A stretch of 64,000 nucleotides of DNA from Microbacterium paraoxydans (GCF_900105335.1 NZ_LT629770.1:3224001-3288000); one strand, 5' to 3'; shown: positions 32,794-44,748, counted from the stretch's first letter. A program made the numbers and translations. The notes: a model not told the origin generated them from the sequence alone.

Positions 32794-33899
32794 GAGACGG
32801 GGGCCTCGACGCCGGCGAGGTCGGCAGCGACGGTGCGTGCACGCGCCGCCCAGGTGTGCTGGTGTCGCACCTCCTGCGCGCGCGCTGTGGCGGCGCGGAG
32901 TGCGTCGGGCGACGCGGACAACTCGTCGAGGAGAGCGGTGAGCGCGTCGGCGGTGTACGGGATCGCCCACCCGATGCCGTTCTCCTCGACGAACTCACCT
33001 GCCAGGGTTCCGGCGGTCGCGACGATGGGCTTCCCGTGTCCGAGGTACTCGTACAGCTTCAGCGGGGCGGCGAACTCGCGGTACTCGATCGGCTCCATCA
33101 GCAGCGAGCCGATGTGCGCGTCCGCGTACAGCGGCTCCAGCTCGGCGCCCGAGCGGTGCACCACGCGGGTTCGCGGTCCCAGGACGTCCGAGTACCGATG
33201 CTTGTTGGCCGCCCACTCCGTCTCCCGCGTGCAGATCGTCAAGGTGGCCTCTGCGCTCGCCTCGACGCCGCGGACGGTCTGCTCCATCCGGTAATAGTCG
33301 TTCGTCCCGCCGACGTAGAACAGTCCGAGCCCGGCGGCGGGGGCGACGCTGTCGATGGCCTCCGAAGCCGGCGGGAGGGAGGCCGCCTGGGGGCGGTTGG
33401 CGATCGGCAGGTACTCGGCCATGCGCATCGAGGGCAGGTAGATACGATCGACCGCCGAGCGGTAACCGCGCAGGTCAGCCCGGTACCGCCAGCGCAGGAC
33501 GGACGCATACGGCTGACCGACGCGCTTCGCGTACTCCTCGAACTGCCAGTAGATGTCCCGGTAGAACAGTCCGACCGGGATGCCCGCGCGGCGGCACGCA
33601 CGGAGGAAGGCGATGTCGCGCGTCAGGCTGGTCGCGGGGGTCACCGGTTCGCCGAGGCCGGTGGGCGTGGTCGCGGCCTCGGAGTAGACGAAATCGAAAC
33701 GTCGGCCGTCGCGGATCGCGGTGCGCAGTTCCCGCATCCGATCGCGGCGCTCGGCGTGTGTGCCCGAGACCTCATGGACGTCGTACCCGATCTCCTCGAA
33801 CGCGCGGCGCAAGCGCACCGGACGGATGCCACTGGCGCTCACCGCGTCCGGGTTCAGCCGGAACGGCACATGGAAGATCATCGCGGGGCGTGCGGTCAC
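32790..33899 (-). CDS. GT-B glycosyltransferase (GT4-like)
   Basis: This 369-residue protein starts MIFHVPFRLNPDAVSASGIRPV. It has GLFYRDIYWQFEEYAK in the acceptor half, and LGLFYVGGTNDYYRMEQTV plus AAPLKLYEYLGHGKPIVAT in the donor half. The last motif is the usual nucleotide-sugar-binding loop, with Glu in KLYEYL. It is coupled by GTGA overlap to the next gene and lies 12 nt after the previous one. Start GTG 33899. Confidence 0.76.
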   Translation of the reverse strand: MTARPAMIFHVPFRLNPDAVSASGIRPVRLRRAFEEIGYDVHEVSGTHAERRDRMRELRTAIRDGRRFDFVYSEAATTPTGLGEPVTPATSLTRDIAFLRACRRAGIPVGLFYRDIYWQFEEYAKRVGQPYASVLRWRYRADLRGYRSAVDRIYLPSMRMAEYLPIANRPQAASLPPASEAIDSVAPAAGLGLFYVGGTNDYYRMEQTVRGVEASAEATLTICTRETEWAANKHRYSDVLGPRTRVVHRSGAELEPLYADAHIGSLLMEPIEYREFAAPLKLYEYLGHGKPIVATAGTLAGEFVEENGIGWAIPYTADALTALLDELSASPDALRAATARAQEVRHQHTWAARARTVAADLAGVEAPVS

Positions 33900-33911
33900 T
33901 GTCTCGATCCT

Positions 33912-35054
33912 TCAGTCCTGCGGGACGATCGCCTGGATCGCCCGGTGCCAGATGTCGTTCTGCGGCTCGGCGGAGAGCTCGGCTGCGGACGCGTGCGACC
34001 GAGCCTTGAAACCCTCGACCTGCTCGGGGGTGAGTGCATCGAGCGCGGCGGTCAAGGACGCCGGTTCGAAGTCTGCGGTCACGATCCCCAGGTCGTGGTG
34101 TCGGAGGATCTCGACCATCGACGGCGTCGGGCCGATGACCAGCGCGAGCCGTGCCTGCACGTAGTCGAAGAACTTGTTCGGCAGTGCGAGCTCGTTGTTG
34201 GTGTTCGTCGGTGGCAGCACATGGATGCCGACGTCGTAGTCGTTGAGCGTCTCGATGAGCTCCGCGGACGGCACGGGAGGGAGGATCCGGATCCTGTCGC
34301 CCAGCTCGTCGGCGAGGGCCGTGAGGCTCCGGTAATAATCGGTACCCTGCCCGACCAGGTAGAGATCCAGCGTCGCACCGGAGGTCGACTGGGCCACCGC
34401 CCTCATCATGTTCTCGATCCGGCGACTCGGCTGGCTCCCGCCGGAATGGACGAGGCGCAGCGGACGGGACACCGGCGTCGGCGCGAGGTCGTGCAGCCTG
34501 GTGGCGTTGAGGACCACGCCGCCGTCGATGCCGAACTCGTCGCGATAGCGATCGGCGATCGTGCGGCTCACGGTGGTGGCGGACGGGATCTGAGCCGCCC
34601 ACCGCTGCAGCTGCCACCGGTAGTAGGGCTGACGCAGCTTCCGCCAGGCGGCGCTGTTGTCGTGAAGCCCGAGCCAGTACTCGTGGAGATCCAGGTGGAT
34701 CCGCTCCGGGGCGGTCAGGGCGAGTGCGAGGCCGACGGTGTCGAGGTCGTTGGCGAGCACGGCGTCGAACGACTGCCGACGGAGGAGCCGTCGCGCGCGG
34801 TGGACCGCCGGCGTGGTCCAGTAGGCGCTGCGGTAGAGGTGGGCACGGATGAGCAGAGCACGCAGCAGCACCGCCCACCGCGGTTCGGCCTCGGCCAGCT
34901 CGACGTGGGCGACGCTGGAGGCGGGGGCGGGGCCGTAGCCGCAGGACACGACGTCGGCGGTCTCGGACAGACGCGCGATCTGCTTCAGTACACGTGCATC
35001 CGACGCCACCTTCGACAGCGACAGGACGAGGACGCGGGGGCGGCCGGCGGTCAT
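33912..35054 (-). CDS. GT4-like glycosyltransferase, paralogue of the gene at 37063
   Basis: This 380-residue protein has VLVLSLSKVASDARVLKQIA at the N terminus, HLDLHEYWLGL in the acceptor domain, and RLVHSGGSQPSRRIENMM and NELALPNKFFDYVQARLALVIG in the donor domain. The HLDLHEY and LPNKFF blocks recur in the divergently transcribed gene at 37063-38241, so the two are paralogues. ATG 35054 overlaps the exporter's stop (ATGA). Confidence 0.78.
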   Translation of the reverse strand: MTAGRPRVLVLSLSKVASDARVLKQIARLSETADVVSCGYGPAPASSVAHVELAEAEPRWAVLLRALLIRAHLYRSAYWTTPAVHRARRLLRRQSFDAVLANDLDTVGLALALTAPERIHLDLHEYWLGLHDNSAAWRKLRQPYYRWQLQRWAAQIPSATTVSRTIADRYRDEFGIDGGVVLNATRLHDLAPTPVSRPLRLVHSGGSQPSRRIENMMRAVAQSTSGATLDLYLVGQGTDYYRSLTALADELGDRIRILPPVPSAELIETLNDYDVGIHVLPPTNTNNELALPNKFFDYVQARLALVIGPTPSMVEILRHHDLGIVTADFEPASLTAALDALTPEQVEGFKARSHASAAELSAEPQNDIWHRAIQAIVPQD

Positions 35055-36859
35055 GCGTTCCCTCCGCCCGCGAGCCCGGCGAGCCGAGCCTGCACCTCGA
35101 AGTCGGCCACCGACGCGACCACCTCGTCGAAGGTCCCGACGCCGCCGACGACGCCGTTCTCGAGGTACAGCACCTGGTCGTAATCACGGATCGTGGCCAG
35201 GCGGTGGGCGATCGTCATGAAGGTCACCTCTCCCTGGAGGGCACGCATGGCTTCCATGACCCTCCCCTCCGTTGCCGTGTCGAGCGCGCTCGTGGCCTCG
35301 TCCAGAACGAGGACGAGCGGATCGGCGTAGAGCGCCCGTGCGATTCCCAGGCGCTGCTGCTGTCCGCCCGAGATCGCGAGCCCACGCTCGCCGATACGGG
35401 CGTGGATGCCGCCTGGGCGGGAGAGCAGCTCGTCGAGCTGCGCCTGTTCGAGCACCTTCCGCACCTGATCCTCGTCGAAATCGTCCGTCCACGTGAGGGC
35501 GACGTTCTGGGCGATGGAGGCGTCGAAGAGGGCGACCTTCTGAGGGACGTAGCCGACGCGAGAGCGCCACTGCGTCAGGACGTCATCGAGCGGCACGTCG
35601 TCGATCGAGATCAGCCCGCCGGTGGGCCGACTCAATCCGAGCGTTATGTCGATGAGTGTCGACTTCCCGGCTCCGGACGGCCCGACGACCGCGAAGCGGG
35701 ATCCGAACGGCACGGTCAGCGAGACGTCCTGCAGGACGGCGCGCTCGGAGCCGGGGTACCGGAAGGTCACGTCGCGCAGCCGGAGCTCGCGCGGGTCGTC
35801 CGGCAGCGGGACCTCGACGCGCGCGACGGACCGCGCCGCCGGCGTGGGCTGCGCCTCTTCGTCGGCGACGCGCGACAGCTCGCGGATCACGTCCTTGGCG
35901 TAGACCTCATTGGCGGATGCCGCGTTGAAACTCGTCTGGATTCCGTTCATGGCGGGGATCATGCGGAATCCCGTCGCAGCGAAGAGGGAGATGGAGACCA
36001 CTGCCGCGTCGATGCCTCCGAGCAGGAAGCTGGTGCCGCCGATCAGCAGGAAGCCGCCGATCAGCGCCGCCTCGAACGAGTACTTCGGCACGATCCCGAG
36101 GAAGGAGATGTTGGCGCGCGCGGTCGTCGCGCGGCGACGGAGGCGAGTGACCTCGGCGCCCACCTCATCGAGCTTTCCGCGGAGGGTGACCTCCTTGAGC
36201 GCCTCCATCATCTCGGTCATGACCGTTGCCACCCGATAGCCGTACTTCCGGTTGTGCTGGCCGGCGAGGCGGGTGCGGGCGGTGACGACCTTGAGCATCA
36301 CCAGGGAGATCAGCGACAGGTAAACCACAGCGATCAACGCGGTGAGCGGCTGCGACAGGACCAGAACGCCGAGGACGGAGACGAACGTCAGCGCGTTGCC
36401 GGGGACCTGGGAGAGGGGGAGGATGAATCCGAGGTTGGTGTTGGCCATCGAGCCGTCGACGATCCGCGTGATCTCCGCGGTGCTGAGGGAGGACCGGTCC
36501 TGCCAGCTGCGCCGCGTGAAGGCGCGGAACAGACGGTTACCGACCTCCAGTTCGTACCGTGCGAAGCGCCGGGTGGCGAACCAGTGCAGGATCACGGCGA
36601 GCACGCCCTTGAGGATGAAGAGGGCGCAGACGACGACGACCACCCACACGGTCGCGGCTTCCGGGATCTCGCCGATCAGTGGCAGGACGATGGGTTTGCC
36701 GCTGGCCAGCGGCGTCACGGACAGGACGATCAGCCCGAGCGCGAGGGTGTCGAGGATCGCCAATGCCGCGGTGAAGATCGAGTACCAGGTGTAGAAGGGC
36801 TTCGCCCCTCGCGGCAGCACTTCGAAAAGCGCGACCAGTGTGTGCCACAGGCTCTTCAC
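35051..36859 (-). CDS. ABC exporter, fused TMD-NBD (MsbA/PglK-like flippase)
   Basis: This 602-residue protein has six transmembrane helices (about 20-310). The nucleotide-binding domain has Walker A GPSGAGKST, the Q loop VGYVPQKVALF, signature ISGGQQQRLG, Walker B VLVLDEATSALD and switch His IAHRL. Half-size exporters leading glycosyltransferase operons are usually flippases for lipid-linked oligosaccharides. GTG 36859 was chosen because GGAGG lies at the right distance (plus-strand 36866-36870); a longer frame exists upstream without conservation. It is the first of four coupled genes. Confidence 0.87.
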   Translation of the reverse strand: MKSLWHTLVALFEVLPRGAKPFYTWYSIFTAALAILDTLALGLIVLSVTPLASGKPIVLPLIGEIPEAATVWVVVVVCALFILKGVLAVILHWFATRRFARYELEVGNRLFRAFTRRSWQDRSSLSTAEITRIVDGSMANTNLGFILPLSQVPGNALTFVSVLGVLVLSQPLTALIAVVYLSLISLVMLKVVTARTRLAGQHNRKYGYRVATVMTEMMEALKEVTLRGKLDEVGAEVTRLRRRATTARANISFLGIVPKYSFEAALIGGFLLIGGTSFLLGGIDAAVVSISLFAATGFRMIPAMNGIQTSFNAASANEVYAKDVIRELSRVADEEAQPTPAARSVARVEVPLPDDPRELRLRDVTFRYPGSERAVLQDVSLTVPFGSRFAVVGPSGAGKSTLIDITLGLSRPTGGLISIDDVPLDDVLTQWRSRVGYVPQKVALFDASIAQNVALTWTDDFDEDQVRKVLEQAQLDELLSRPGGIHARIGERGLAISGGQQQRLGIARALYADPLVLVLDEATSALDTATEGRVMEAMRALQGEVTFMTIAHRLATIRDYDQVLYLENGVVGGVGTFDEVVASVADFEVQARLAGLAGGGNA

Positions 36860-36991
36860 CCGGCGTCCTCCAATGCTGATCCCGCCGGGTGATCGTGTGG
36901 CCGGCGGCGAACGGCGCCGCACCCGAATGGCGGCGCCTCCGTCCCGGCGCATCTCCTGCTCCGGGGTTCACGGCCTCTTCCAGGCCTCTGT

Positions 36992-36997
36992 CAGAAT
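36992..36997 (+). promoter_or_regulatory. -10-like CAGAAT before the leader peptide
   Basis: CAGAAT is followed by 6 nt and then ATG 37004, consistent with a leaderless start of a small ORF rather than of the glycosyltransferase itself. Confidence 0.4.
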
Positions 36998-37003
36998 AGC
37001 CGT

Positions 37004-37066
37004 ATGCCTTTCGTTTCGACTGTGAGCCGCGTGCGCGCCGAAGGTGCCGCGGGAGCGACCCGGTGA
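37004..37066 (+). CDS. Possible 20-residue leader ORF overlapping a glycosyltransferase start
   Basis: ATG 37004 opens a 20-codon frame (starting MPFVSTVSRV, ending GATR). Its TGA at 37064-37066 overlaps the GTG at 37063 in the form GTGA, the same coupling junction used between full genes here. A -10-like box sits 6 nt before the ATG, and the downstream GTG has no good ribosome site of its own. It may exist to bring ribosomes to the GT start. It is not a recognised protein. Confidence 0.4.
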   Translation: MPFVSTVSRVRAEGAAGATR

Positions 37067-38241
37067 CGGCCGATCCGCGTCAGGGCCGCGCGCTGCTGTT
37101 GTCCTACTCCGACATCGAGACCGATCCGCGAGTGCGCCGTCAGGTCGATTGGCTGATCTCGGACGGATGGGAGGTCGAGACGCTCGGCCTCGGCGGGCAT
37201 CCGTCGCCCCAGGTCGTCGAACACCACGTGCTCGGACCCGCTCCGCGCTGGACCACCACGCGATGGGGAACCCTTGTCGCGCAGTTCCTGTTGACGGCGC
37301 CGGCGCGATTCCGTGCGACGGTGACCAGCCGCATCCCCGAGGAGCTCCGCGCGCGTGTGCGGAGCGGGCGCTACGGACTCATCGTCTTCAACGAGTACGA
37401 GTTCACCCCTTGGGTTGACGACCGCCGCGATTTCACCCCCGAGGCTCTCGCCGGAAGACTGCATCTGGATCTGCACGAGTACCGGCGGACCGACCGTCGC
37501 CGCGACACGATCGGCGGGCGGCTCACGGCCGGGCACTACCGCTGGGTGCGCCGGCACATCGGAGATGCGGCGTTCACCAGCCGGACCGTCGTGTGCGCGC
37601 CCATCGGAGAGCTCTACGCCGAGGAGTTCGGCTTCCCCGCACCGGCGGTGGTGCAGAACGCGCCGCCTTTCGTCGCGCAGGAGCCGTCGCCGGTGGACGA
37701 GGGCGAGATCCGCATGCTCTTCCACGGCATGCCCAGCATGCACCGAGGGTTCACCGAGATCCTCGACGCGATGCGCACGCTCCCGCCACGCTTCTCGATG
37801 ACGTTCATGATCATGCCCAACGCCTTCATGCACGGCTGGTTGCGCGATCAGATCGCCGCGCACCCGGCCAGGGACCACCTCCACATCGTGCCGCCGGCCC
37901 CGATGCGGGAGATCGCCGAGCGAGTCAACGAATACGATATGGAGATCATCTTCTATCGGCCTCGGGAGAAGAACCTCGAGTTCGCGCTGCCGAACAAGTT
38001 CTTCGAGTCCATCCAGGGCCGCCTCGCGATCGTCGTCGCGGACGGGCGGACGATGGCGCCCATCGTCCGCGAGTGGCAGAACGGGGTGGTGGTGACCAGC
38101 GGGTACGAGGGCGACGACCTCGCCTCCGCGCTGCAGGGTCTCACCGCGGCGGACGTCGAGCAGATGAAGCGCGGTTCGCATGCCGCCGCAGAGCGGCTGA
38201 ACGCCGCGGCCGAAGGACGCAGCTTCCTCGGCGCACTCTAG
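37063..38241 (+). CDS. GT4-like glycosyltransferase, paralogue of the gene at 33912
   Basis: This 392-residue protein has LLLSYSDIETDPRVRRQVDWL, LHLDLHEYRRTDRR, MLFHGMPSMHRGFTEIL, and in the donor domain FALPNKFFESIQGRLAIVVADG. The overall order matches the minus-strand paralogue. The GTG start is supported by GTGA coupling to the upstream mini-ORF. It is divergent from the exporter operon with a 200-bp gap. The sugar is not assignable. Confidence 0.78.
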   Translation: MTADPRQGRALLLSYSDIETDPRVRRQVDWLISDGWEVETLGLGGHPSPQVVEHHVLGPAPRWTTTRWGTLVAQFLLTAPARFRATVTSRIPEELRARVRSGRYGLIVFNEYEFTPWVDDRRDFTPEALAGRLHLDLHEYRRTDRRRDTIGGRLTAGHYRWVRRHIGDAAFTSRTVVCAPIGELYAEEFGFPAPAVVQNAPPFVAQEPSPVDEGEIRMLFHGMPSMHRGFTEILDAMRTLPPRFSMTFMIMPNAFMHGWLRDQIAAHPARDHLHIVPPAPMREIAERVNEYDMEIIFYRPREKNLEFALPNKFFESIQGRLAIVVADGRTMAPIVREWQNGVVVTSGYEGDDLASALQGLTAADVEQMKRGSHAAAERLNAAAEGRSFLGAL

Positions 38242-38284
38242 GTCATGCCCGGGGCCCCGGTGCGGGCGGGGGAGCGGGGGCGTT

Positions 38285-38290
38285 TAGACT
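38285..38290 (+). promoter_or_regulatory. -10 box TAGACT
   Basis: TAGACT is followed by 8 nt and then GTG 38299; leaderless or nearly so. Confidence 0.55.
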
Positions 38291-38298
38291 TGTGTCCC

Positions 38299-39381
38299 GT
38301 GAAGATCGTCAGCGTCGTCGGGGCCCGCCCGCAGTTCGTCAAGCTCGCCCCCATCCACAAGGCCGCGAAGGCGGCCGGTGTCGAGCACGTCATCGTGCAC
38401 ACCGGTCAGCACTACGACCCGATGCTGTCCGATGTGTTCTTCGAAGACCTCGGGATCGGCGCCCCGGACGTCCACCTGGGCGTCGGCAGCGGGTCCCATG
38501 GCGTGCAGACCGGCGCGATGCTCGCGGCGCTCGACGCCGTCTTCGATGAGCACCGCCCGGACTGGGTGCTGGTCTACGGTGACACCAACTCCACCGTGGC
38601 CGCCGCCCTCAGTGCCGTGAAGATGCACATCCCGGTCGCGCATCTCGAGGCGGGTCTGCGCAGCTTCAACCGCCGCATGCCTGAAGAGCACAACCGTGTG
38701 ATGACCGACCACGCCGCCGACATCCTCCTCGCGCCGACCCAGGTGGCCGTCGACCACCTCGCCGACGAGGGGCTGGCCGAGCGCACCGTTCTCGTCGGTG
38801 ACGTGATGACCGATGTCCTCTTCGAGGTGCGAGACGAGGTCTCCGGACGCCCGTCCGCGCTGCTCGAAGAGCTGGGCCTCACCGCCGGCGGGTACTACGT
38901 CGCCACGATCCACCGCGCCGAGAACACCGACGACCCGTCCCGTCTCGCCGAGGTCGCCACCTCCCTGGCGGGCCTCGACAAGCCGGTCGTGCTCCTCGCG
39001 CACCCGCGCGTGGTCGCCAAGGCCGCCGCGCACGGCATCGAGCTCACCCAGGGAACGCTCATCGCGCACGCGCCGCTCGCCTATCCCGACCTCATCGCCG
39101 CCGCGCTGTCCAGCGCGGGCGTCGTCACCGACTCCGGGGGGCTGCAGAAGGAGGCGTTCCTGCTGGGCGTCCCGTGCACGACGGTGCGTACCGAGACGGA
39201 GTGGGTGGAGACGGTGCAGCTCGGCTGGAACGTCCTCGCCAACACCGCCGAGGAGATCGCCGCCGGGGTCACCCGTCCTCGTCCCGCCGACACCGACGAG
39301 GCGCCGTACGGCGACGGACATGCGGCGGAGCGGGTGGTGTCCGAGCTGCTCCGCGCCGCGGGGACCACCGACGGCGCGTGA
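38299..39381 (+). CDS. wecB: Non-hydrolysing UDP-N-acetylglucosamine 2-epimerase (WecB/WbpI family)
   Basis: This 360-residue GT-B-fold epimerase has KIVSVVGARPQFVKLAPI, HTGQHYD, VYGDTNSTVAAALSA, HLEAGLRSFNRRMPEEHNR and TDSGGLQKEA, all hallmarks of the family. It interconverts UDP-GlcNAc and UDP-ManNAc. WbpI homologues act instead on UDP-2,3-diacetamido-glucuronate, and since WbpA-, WbpB-, WbpD- and WbpE-like genes are all in this window the WbpI role is attractive. Sequence inspection alone cannot decide. The stop overlaps the acyltransferase GTG. Confidence 0.9.
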   Translation: MKIVSVVGARPQFVKLAPIHKAAKAAGVEHVIVHTGQHYDPMLSDVFFEDLGIGAPDVHLGVGSGSHGVQTGAMLAALDAVFDEHRPDWVLVYGDTNSTVAAALSAVKMHIPVAHLEAGLRSFNRRMPEEHNRVMTDHAADILLAPTQVAVDHLADEGLAERTVLVGDVMTDVLFEVRDEVSGRPSALLEELGLTAGGYYVATIHRAENTDDPSRLAEVATSLAGLDKPVVLLAHPRVVAKAAAHGIELTQGTLIAHAPLAYPDLIAAALSSAGVVTDSGGLQKEAFLLGVPCTTVRTETEWVETVQLGWNVLANTAEEIAAGVTRPRPADTDEAPYGDGHAAERVVSELLRAAGTTDGA

Positions 39382-41426
39382 CCGCCCCCGCCCCCGTGCT
39401 GCGCGAGCGCCGCAGCTTCCGCACCGATGTGCAGGGGCTGCGGGCGATCGCGGTCGGGCTGGTGCTCGTCTACCATGCGGGCATCCCGGTCGTCACCGGG
39501 GGGTATGTCGGCGTCGACGTGTTCTTCGTCATCTCCGGCTTCCTCATCTCCAGTCACCTGCTGGAATCGTTGGAACGACACGGGCGCATCCGCTTCGCGG
39601 ACTTCTATGCCCGTCGTATCCGGCGGATCCTGCCGGCCTCGCTCACCGTGGCGCTGCTGACCGCGATCGCCGCGATCGCCTTCGTGCCGCCGCTCGCACT
39701 GGAGCGCGTGCTCCGCGACGCCCTCGCCACGATCCTCTACGTGCCGAACGTGTGGTTCGCGATCCAGAACACCGACTACCTCGCCGACCACTCGCCCTCG
39801 CCGTATCAGCACTACTGGTCGCTGGGAGTGGAGGAGCAGTTCTACCTCTTCTGGCCGCTGATCCTGCTCGCGCTGTTCGTCTTGTTGCGCCGGCGTACGG
39901 GGATGGTCGTCGCCGCGATCGCCGCGCTCGGCGTCGCGAGTCTCGTCGCCGGTATCGTGCTCACCCCCGTCAACCAACCGGCCGCCTTCTTCCTGCTCCC
40001 CACGCGAGCGTGGGAGCTGCTGATCGGCGCACTGGTCGGTGCCATCCTCCTGCACGGCGCGTTCCGTGTGCCGGCCTGGCTCGGCGCCGTCGGCGGATGG
40101 GCCGGCATCGCCCTGGTCCTGGCCAGCGCCGTGCTGTACGACGACGCCACAGTCTTTCCCGGCACGGCGGCGATCGTGCCGACCGTCGGCACGGCCCTCG
40201 TCATCCTCTTCGGCGCCCGTTCTCCGGCGTGGGGCCCCACGTGGGTGCTCTCTCTGAGGCCGATGCAGTTCATCGGTCTCATCTCGTACTCGCTGTACCT
40301 CGTGCACTGGCCGCTGCTGATCGTCACGCAGTCCGCGGTGGGGGAGGAACACCCCTTGCGCCTGCTGGTGAAGATCGGCCTCGGCATCGTGCTGGCAGTG
40401 CCTCTCGCGTGGCTGCTCTTCCGCTTCGTCGAGACGCCGCTCCGGGCACCCGGCTGGCTCACCCGCCGACGCCCGCGGTTCACGCTGCTCGGTACGCTCG
40501 CCCTCACCCTCGTGCTCGCCGCAGGCCTGACGGGAGCGGCGCACTGGGCCGCCGCACGCGACGTCGGCACCGGTGAGGCCGTGGCCGCGGCTCCGGATTT
40601 CCCGACGGATCCGCCCCGGGGCACCGGTTTCGTGCCCCGGAACATGACGCCGTCGCTCGCCGACGTGGCGGCGGATCTGCCCGTCCTCTATGCCGACGGT
40701 TGCCATCACAGCGTGTCCCAGGAGGAGGTGCAGGACTGCACCTACGGGGACGGCGAGACGTCCGTCGCGGTCTTCGGCGACTCCCACGCAGCCCAGTGGT
40801 TCCCCGCGGTCTCCGAGATCGCCGAGGAGCACGGGGGCATCGCGCTCTCGTCGTACACGAAGTCCTCGTGTCCCGCCGTCTCCACCACGGTGCTGGACAA
40901 GGACGTGCCGTACACCTCCTGCGACCGCTGGCGTGAGGCAGTCCTGGAGCACTTGGAGGAGGCCCCTCCGGCGCTGGTCGTGATCTCCAGCTACGCGCAC
41001 TACGATCTCGCCGACGCCTCCGACGCCCAGGCACGCACGCAGGAGTGGGAGGCAGGCATGCGCACGACCGTCGAACGCCTCCGCGCCGCCGGTTCCGAAG
41101 TGCTCGTCATCGCAGACACCCCGCGATTCGAGTCGCCGCCCGCCACGTGCATCTCCGCGGACGTCCTGGACACCACCCGGTGCGACGGCGCGCGCGACGA
41201 GGTCCTCGACGCTGCGTTCACCGCCGCGGAGAAGCGTTCCGTCAGCGCGGCCGGCGGCGTGTACGTCGACCTCACCGACTATGTGTGCGACGACAGCGTG
41301 TGCCCCGTGATCATCGACGACCTGCTCGTCTACCGCGATGTGAACCATCTGACCACGGCCTTCGTGTCGTACCTCGCCCCTGCGCTCGAGGAGCCGTTCC
41401 TCGCCGCACTCGGCGCCCGGGGCTGA
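39378..41426 (+). CDS. Acyltransferase-3 / SGNH fusion (OatA-like O-acetyltransferase)
   Basis: This 682-residue protein has an Acyl_transf_3 membrane domain with about ten helices (10-400) and an extracytoplasmic SGNH domain (about 440-682). In the first, RTDVQGLRAIAVGLVLVYHAG carries the catalytic His. In the second, GDSH holds the catalytic Ser and DVNHLT near the end supplies Asp and His. Such fusions move acetyl groups across the membrane and O-acetylate peptidoglycan or surface polysaccharides. Its coupling to the epimerase suggests the polysaccharide is the substrate. GTG 39378 overlaps the upstream stop. Confidence 0.9.
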   Translation: MTAPAPVLRERRSFRTDVQGLRAIAVGLVLVYHAGIPVVTGGYVGVDVFFVISGFLISSHLLESLERHGRIRFADFYARRIRRILPASLTVALLTAIAAIAFVPPLALERVLRDALATILYVPNVWFAIQNTDYLADHSPSPYQHYWSLGVEEQFYLFWPLILLALFVLLRRRTGMVVAAIAALGVASLVAGIVLTPVNQPAAFFLLPTRAWELLIGALVGAILLHGAFRVPAWLGAVGGWAGIALVLASAVLYDDATVFPGTAAIVPTVGTALVILFGARSPAWGPTWVLSLRPMQFIGLISYSLYLVHWPLLIVTQSAVGEEHPLRLLVKIGLGIVLAVPLAWLLFRFVETPLRAPGWLTRRRPRFTLLGTLALTLVLAAGLTGAAHWAAARDVGTGEAVAAAPDFPTDPPRGTGFVPRNMTPSLADVAADLPVLYADGCHHSVSQEEVQDCTYGDGETSVAVFGDSHAAQWFPAVSEIAEEHGGIALSSYTKSSCPAVSTTVLDKDVPYTSCDRWREAVLEHLEEAPPALVVISSYAHYDLADASDAQARTQEWEAGMRTTVERLRAAGSEVLVIADTPRFESPPATCISADVLDTTRCDGARDEVLDAAFTAAEKRSVSAAGGVYVDLTDYVCDDSVCPVIIDDLLVYRDVNHLTTAFVSYLAPALEEPFLAALGARG

Positions 41427-41474
41427 AGGCGGGTCGGTGCGCCGCTCCTGGCGCCCGTCCAGCCGGTGCCCCCG

Positions 41475-41480
41475 TAGACT
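41475..41480 (+). promoter_or_regulatory. -10 box TAGACT
   Basis: TAGACT is followed by 7 nt and then ATG 41488. Confidence 0.6.
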
Positions 41481-41487
41481 AGGCGTC

Positions 41488-43919
<2,432 letters not shown>

Positions 43920-43929
43920 ACTCGGAATC

Positions 43930-44748
43930 GTGAGTCACGCTGCTGTCGGGGCGCCCGGGACGCCCCGGCGCTATCTGCATTCGCTGTGGCTGCTGTCGGC
44001 CCGTGACCTCAAGGTCCGGTACGCGACGAGCTTCCTCGGCTACGTGTGGTCTGTTCTCGACCCGCTGGTGATGAGCGCGATTTACTGGTTCGTGTTCACC
44101 CAGGTGTTCCGTCGCGACGTGGGGGAGCAGCCGTACATCATCTTCCTCATCAGCGCGCTGCTGCCGTGGGTGTGGTTCAACAGCTCCGTGTCGGACTTCA
44201 CGCGGGCGTTCAAGAAGGACGCCCGTCTCGTCCGCTCGACATCCATCCCGCGCTCCATCTGGGTGAACCGCATCGTGCTCAGCAAGGGCATGGAGTTCCT
44301 GTTCTCACTGCCGGTGCTGGTGCTGTTCATCGTGGTCAACCTCCTGTTCGAGAGCCATCCCGACCAGGTGGTGCAGATCGGCTGGGGCGTGCTCTGGGTG
44401 CCGGTGGCGATCCTCATGCAGACGGTGCTGCTCGTCGGCCTCGGCCTGCTGGTCGCGCCGCTGTGCGTGCTCTACACGGACCTCGAGCGCACCACGGCGC
44501 TCATCCTCCGGGCGATGTTCTACGCCACCCCGATCATCTACAACGTCACGGACCTGCCCGGTGTCTTCCAGACGCTCGGCGCCTTCAATCCGCTCGCCGG
44601 GATCTTCATGCTGTATCGCATGCCGTTCTTCCCGGACCAGTGGAACCCGTTCACGCTCACGGTCAGCGCCGTGATGTGCCTGCTCATCCTCGCGCTCGGC
44701 GTCTGGGCGTTCCGGCGTCTCGAGCGCCCCGTGTTGAAGGAGCTGTGA
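43930..44748 (+). CDS. ABC-2 exporter permease (Wzm/RfbD-like), second system
   Basis: This 272-residue protein has six helices and the landmarks RDLKVRYATSFLGYVWSVLDPL, KKDARLVRSTSIPRSIWVN and LYTDLERTTALILRAMFYATPI. It differs clearly from the permease at 23063. In mycobacteria the Rv3783/Rv3781 exporter for galactan is linked to glfT1; here the permease and ATPase lie between glf and the GlfT-like genes, so galactan export is the likely role. TGATG overlap with the ATPase. Confidence 0.9.
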   Translation: MSHAAVGAPGTPRRYLHSLWLLSARDLKVRYATSFLGYVWSVLDPLVMSAIYWFVFTQVFRRDVGEQPYIIFLISALLPWVWFNSSVSDFTRAFKKDARLVRSTSIPRSIWVNRIVLSKGMEFLFSLPVLVLFIVVNLLFESHPDQVVQIGWGVLWVPVAILMQTVLLVGLGLLVAPLCVLYTDLERTTALILRAMFYATPIIYNVTDLPGVFQTLGAFNPLAGIFMLYRMPFFPDQWNPFTLTVSAVMCLLILALGVWAFRRLERPVLKEL

